Source of the DNA: Pseudomonadota bacterium
GTDB taxonomy: Bacteria > Pseudomonadota > Alphaproteobacteria > Rhizobiales > Devosiaceae
Reading direction: 5' to 3'
DNA length: 8,574 bases
Assembly (NCBI GenBank): GCA_023387585.1
Contig: JAEWHZ010000376.1
Span: 1-8,574, forward strand
This document shows positions 6,099-8,574 of the stretch, in pieces. The notes beneath the pieces were generated by a model. That model was not told the origin of the DNA. It ran no database searches and saw only the letters and a program-made list of their open reading frames with translations. A program made the position numbers and the translations under genes. The number at the start of each line of letters is the position of its first letter. Position 1 is the stretch's first letter.

Positions 6099-7175
6099 AT
6101 GACCAAGCCGCGCCGCATCGTCGGCATCAATTTCGACCACATGCATATGGGCGACCTGCTGCGCGAGGCGCATGAGCTTGCCGATGCCGAGATCGTCGGC
6201 ATCTGCGACGCCGACCCCAAGCGCATGCAGGACGCCATCGCCAATTTCGCTATTCCGCCGGAGCGCGTGTTCACCGATATCGGCGCGGCGATGGCGACCG
6301 AGCCGGACCTCGTGATCCTGTGCCCGGCGACGGCGGAGCATGCGCGCTATGTCGAGTTGGTGGCGCCCTATGGGTGCGACATATTGGTGGAAAAGCCGTT
6401 CGCGGCCAGCATAGCCGATGCCGACCGCATGATCGCCGCCTGCCGGGCTTCGGGCTCGCGCCTCGCCATCAACTGGCCGCTGGCCTGGTATCCGAGCCAT
6501 GTGACCACCAAGCGGCTGGTGTCCGAGGGGCTGATCGGGGATGTGCGCGAGGTGCATTTCTACGACGGCAATCGCGGCCCGCTCTACCATCTCGCCGACA
6601 AGGTGGAGGTGACGCCGGAGGAGGTCGAGCGCCAGAAAGCGGGTTCGTGGTGGTACAAGAAGGAGGCCGGCGGCGGCTCGCTGCTCGACTATCTGGGCTA
6701 TGGCGCGACGCTCGGCACCTGGTTCCTCGACGGCGAGGCGCCGGTGGACGTGACCGCCACCACATGGGCCGGACCGGGGCTGGAAGTGGACGAGCACTCG
6801 ATCACCGTGCTGCGATACAGGCGCGGCATGGGCAAGATGGAGACGCGCTGGGGCACCTTCACCGACCCGTGGATCATCCAGCCACAACCCAAATGCGGCT
6901 TCGTGCTGGTGGGTTCGGAGGGGACGATCTCGTCCTATGACTATGAGGACCATGTGACGGTGCAGACCCGCGCCGAGCCGGAAGCGAAGAAACTGCCGGT
7001 CGATGTGCCGCGCGCACCGAACCGCAGCCCGATCGAGCATGTGCTGAACGCCTTCCGCACCGGCGCGCCGCTGCGCGGGCCGCTCGATCCGGCGATCGCG
7101 CGCATCGGCCAGCAGATCGTCGACACCGCCGCCGAGTCCGCTCGGCTGGGGCGCACGCTGGCGCTGCTGGGCTGA
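6099..7175 (+). CDS. Gfo/Idh/MocA-family dehydrogenase, first copy
   Basis: This 358-residue protein is of the NAD(P)-dependent sugar/inositol dehydrogenase superfamily and is probably cytoplasmic. The N-terminal Rossmann half begins RRIVGINFDHMHMGDL, where the usual GxGxxG loop is replaced by GINFDHMH (residues 9-16). The acidic end of the second strand is CDADP (36-40). The conserved EKPF motif is present with Lys99. The C-terminal half has KKEAGGGSLLDYLGYGATLG, in which Asp197 is kept and Tyr201 stands where many members have the catalytic His. The motif-bearing halves are complete and the length is normal. The start is the ATG at 6099, 11 bases after the upstream stop, with TGAGGGGAGC as ribosome site. 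It likely oxidises or reduces a ring hydroxyl of a sugar or cyclitol; an isomerising role without net redox is also possible in this superfamily. Confidence 0.88.
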   Translation: MTKPRRIVGINFDHMHMGDLLREAHELADAEIVGICDADPKRMQDAIANFAIPPERVFTDIGAAMATEPDLVILCPATAEHARYVELVAPYGCDILVEKPFAASIADADRMIAACRASGSRLAINWPLAWYPSHVTTKRLVSEGLIGDVREVHFYDGNRGPLYHLADKVEVTPEEVERQKAGSWWYKKEAGGGSLLDYLGYGATLGTWFLDGEAPVDVTATTWAGPGLEVDEHSITVLRYRRGMGKMETRWGTFTDPWIIQPQPKCGFVLVGSEGTISSYDYEDHVTVQTRAEPEAKKLPVDVPRAPNRSPIEHVLNAFRTGAPLRGPLDPAIARIGQQIVDTAAESARLGRTLALLG

Positions 7176-7185
7176 GGGGGGTTCG

Positions 7186-8283
7186 ATGAGCGAACGCGAC
7201 GACTACGCCCTCGCCAGCACGGCGGCGACACAAATCGAAGCCCCGCAGCTCGACTATCGCCCGCCGCGTCCCGCAGGGCGGCACGGCATCGCGCTGGTCG
7301 GGGCCGGCGGCATCTCCTTTGCCCATCTCGACGCCTATCGCGCCCATGGCTACGAGGTGGTCGCCATCCATTCGCCGAACCGCGCCAGGGCGGAGGCGCG
7401 GCGCGACGAGTTCTTTCCCGACGCCGACGTGGTCGAGGATTACGAGACGCTGCTGCGGCGCGACGATGTCGACGTGCTCGATCTCACCCCGCACCCGCCG
7501 GCGCGGCTGACGCTGATGCAGCGCGCCATCGCCGCCGGCAAGCATGTGCTGAGCCAAAAACCCTTTGTCGAGGATCTGGACGAGGGCGAGAGGCTGGTGG
7601 AGGCGGCGCAGAGGCGCGGGGTGATGCTGGCGGTCAACCAGAACGGGCGCTGGGCGCCGCATTTCGCCTGGATGCGGGCGGCGGTACGCGCCGGGCTGAT
7701 CGGCGAGATCGGCGGCATCCATGTGTCCCTGCATTGGGACCATCGCTGGATCCGCGGCACGCCGTTCGGCGAGATGCAGGACGTGGTGCTGTATGATTTC
7801 GGCGTGCACTGGTTCGATTTCGTCACCTCGCTGACCGGCAGGCTGGCCGAGCGGGTGCAGGCGCAGGCGCTGCACATGCCCTCGGCGGATATCGCCGTGC
7901 CGATGCTGGCCTCGGCGCTGATGGATTTCGGCGACGCGCAGGCAAGCCTCGTCTTCGATGCCGCAACGCCCTTCGGGCCGAGCGACACCAGCTATGTCGC
8001 GGGCTCGAAAGGCAGTATCGCCGCGCGCGGGCCGGACCTGGGCAACCAGCAGGTGGAGCTGCACACCGAAGCCGGCGTGGCGCGGCCAACGCTCGAAGGC
8101 AAATGGTTCAACGACGGTTTCGCCGGCGCCATGGGCGCGCTGCTGGCCGCCGTCGAGACCGGAAGGGAACCGGAGAATTCGGCCGAAGCCAATCTGGTCA
8201 GCCTCGCCAACACTTTTGCGGCGCTGAAGGCGGCACATACGGGCGAGGCGCAGGTGCCCGGCGAGGTGCGGCGGCGGGTTTAG
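7186..8283 (+). CDS. Gfo/Idh/MocA-family dehydrogenase, second copy
   Basis: This is a 365-residue NAD(P)-dependent dehydrogenase of the same superfamily as its upstream neighbour but clearly a different subgroup. About 33 residues precede the Rossmann fold, which starts GIALVGAGGISFAHLDAY with a normal GAGGIS loop at 39-44. The usual EKP motif reads QKPF with Lys125. The catalytic helix reads VLYDFGVHWFDF, with Asp204 and His208 in the standard D-x-x-x-H arrangement, so this copy looks fully competent. The ATG at 7186 follows TGAGGGGGG closely and lies 10 bases after the preceding stop, so it is the last gene of the five-gene operon. Two dissimilar dehydrogenases side by side suggest successive steps or a two-subunit enzyme on a sugar or cyclitol. 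No intrinsic terminator is visible after it. Confidence 0.9.
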   Translation: MSERDDYALASTAATQIEAPQLDYRPPRPAGRHGIALVGAGGISFAHLDAYRAHGYEVVAIHSPNRARAEARRDEFFPDADVVEDYETLLRRDDVDVLDLTPHPPARLTLMQRAIAAGKHVLSQKPFVEDLDEGERLVEAAQRRGVMLAVNQNGRWAPHFAWMRAAVRAGLIGEIGGIHVSLHWDHRWIRGTPFGEMQDVVLYDFGVHWFDFVTSLTGRLAERVQAQALHMPSADIAVPMLASALMDFGDAQASLVFDAATPFGPSDTSYVAGSKGSIAARGPDLGNQQVELHTEAGVARPTLEGKWFNDGFAGAMGALLAAVETGREPENSAEANLVSLANTFAALKAAHTGEAQVPGEVRRRV

Positions 8284-8304
8284 CCTTGATTTGTCGTGAG
8301 GTCA

Positions 8305-8329
8305 GGAACGCGCCAGCGGCTCATGCATT
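8305..8329 (+). promoter_or_regulatory. Candidate EcfG-type general stress promoter
   Basis: GGAAC (8305-8309), a 16-base spacer and CATT (8326-8329) approximate the alphaproteobacterial EcfG promoter pattern GGAAC-N16/17-CGTT, with one mismatch in the downstream box. It lies in the short gap before a stress-type dehydrogenase gene, and transcription would begin about 20 bases before its ATG. The pattern is short and could arise by chance; the match to the gene type raises its plausibility. Confidence 0.4.
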
Positions 8330-8356
8330 GGCTCCGCGACAACCCGGAGACCCGCC

Positions 8357-8574
8357 ATGCCCGACCGCTTCACCATGCAGGACCCGCGCCATCAATATCC
8401 GGCGCCACCCTTTCCGCGCCAGCCGCAGCCGCCGCCGGGGATCGTCGGCAAGATGGAGCCGGCGCCCGACCATGGCGAGGAAAGCTATGCCGGCTTCGGG
8501 CGGCTGATCGGGCGCAAGGCGCTGATCACGGGCGGGGATTCCGGCATCGGCCGCGCCACCGCCATCGCCTATGC
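8357..8574 (+). CDS. Stress-type SDR oxidoreductase, N-terminal part
   Basis: The first 72 residues of a short-chain dehydrogenase that continues beyond the window edge. It begins at the ATG at 8357, with GGAGA 6 bases upstream. A proline-rich lead (RHQYPAPPFPRQPQPPPG at 11-28) and KMEPAPDHGEESY (32-44) precede the Rossmann strand KALITGGDSGIGRATAIAYA, with the TGxxxGIG nucleotide motif at 58-65. The long lead ending in P-x-P-D-H-G-E-E-S-Y is characteristic of the YghA/YdaD (general stress protein 39) branch, which is separate from the sugar-pathway genes. It is probably a separate transcription unit with its own promoter in the 73-base gap. The catalytic Tyr and Lys lie beyond the window and the substrate is unknown. 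Confidence 0.85.
   Translation, partial: MPDRFTMQDPRHQYPAPPFPRQPQPPPGIVGKMEPAPDHGEESYAGFGRLIGRKALITGGDSGIGRATAIAY

Noticed and set aside
5835..7040. A 401-codon minus-strand open frame
   Set aside because: Crosses the end of the fusion gene and most of the first dehydrogenase, both well supported; no domain motif.
6874..8238. A 454-codon minus-strand open frame opposite the two dehydrogenases
   Set aside because: It spans the junction of two well-supported plus-strand genes, and its composition is low-complexity Arg/Ala/Pro with no recognisable fold.
8284..8356. An intrinsic terminator after the last operon gene
   Set aside because: No stem followed by a T-run is present in the 73-base gap; termination must occur otherwise or read-through is possible.
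1..8574. CRISPR array, tRNA, rRNA, insertion sequence or prophage genes
   Set aside because: No regularly spaced repeats, cloverleaf sequences, transposase motifs or phage proteins were seen on either strand.

Overview
The window is GC-rich, with tightly packed genes. GTG and TTG starts, strong third-position GC bias and the gene families present suggest an alphaproteobacterium, probably of the order Hyphomicrobiales (Rhizobiales). I infer this from protein family resemblance and did not test it by a search.

Layout. Positions 1-155 hold the C-terminal end of a short-chain dehydrogenase. A 180-base convergent gap follows, carrying a REP-like pair of GC-rich hairpins (184-289). Two minus-strand genes come next: a LacI-family regulator (336-1355) and, upstream of it in the same transcription unit, an FAD/NAD(P)H ferredoxin reductase (1367-2572). 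A 167-base divergent control region (2573-2739) separates these from a plus-strand operon of five genes with 4-base overlaps or gaps of 7-11 bases: a MocD-like di-iron membrane oxygenase of the fatty-acid-desaturase superfamily (2740-3825), a MocE-type Rieske ferredoxin (3822-4133), an unusual two-domain protein joining a PanB-like (ketopantoate hydroxymethyltransferase-like) domain to an aldose-epimerase-like domain (4141-6087), and two different Gfo/Idh/MocA-family dehydrogenases (6099-7175 and 7186-8283). After a 73-base gap the N-terminus of a stress-type short-chain dehydrogenase begins (8357 to the window edge).

How the genes may work together. Reductase, MocE ferredoxin and MocD oxygenase form a complete NAD(P)H-to-oxygen electron chain of the kind described for rhizopine catabolism (MocDEF, O-demethylation of 3-O-methyl-scyllo-inosamine). 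The two MocA-type dehydrogenases and the mutarotase-like domain are typical of sugar or cyclitol oxidation. The likely reading is a LacI-controlled catabolic island for an O-methylated sugar or cyclitol: oxidative removal of a methyl group, followed by oxidation of the ring. The substrate is not determined by the sequence.

The most unusual item is the PanB-like/mutarotase fusion. Its PanB-like half keeps the fold signatures but appears to have lost the classical metal-site residues. A perfect 11-base Shine-Dalgarno sequence followed by ATG lies at the boundary between the two domains, so the mutarotase half may also be made as a separate protein.
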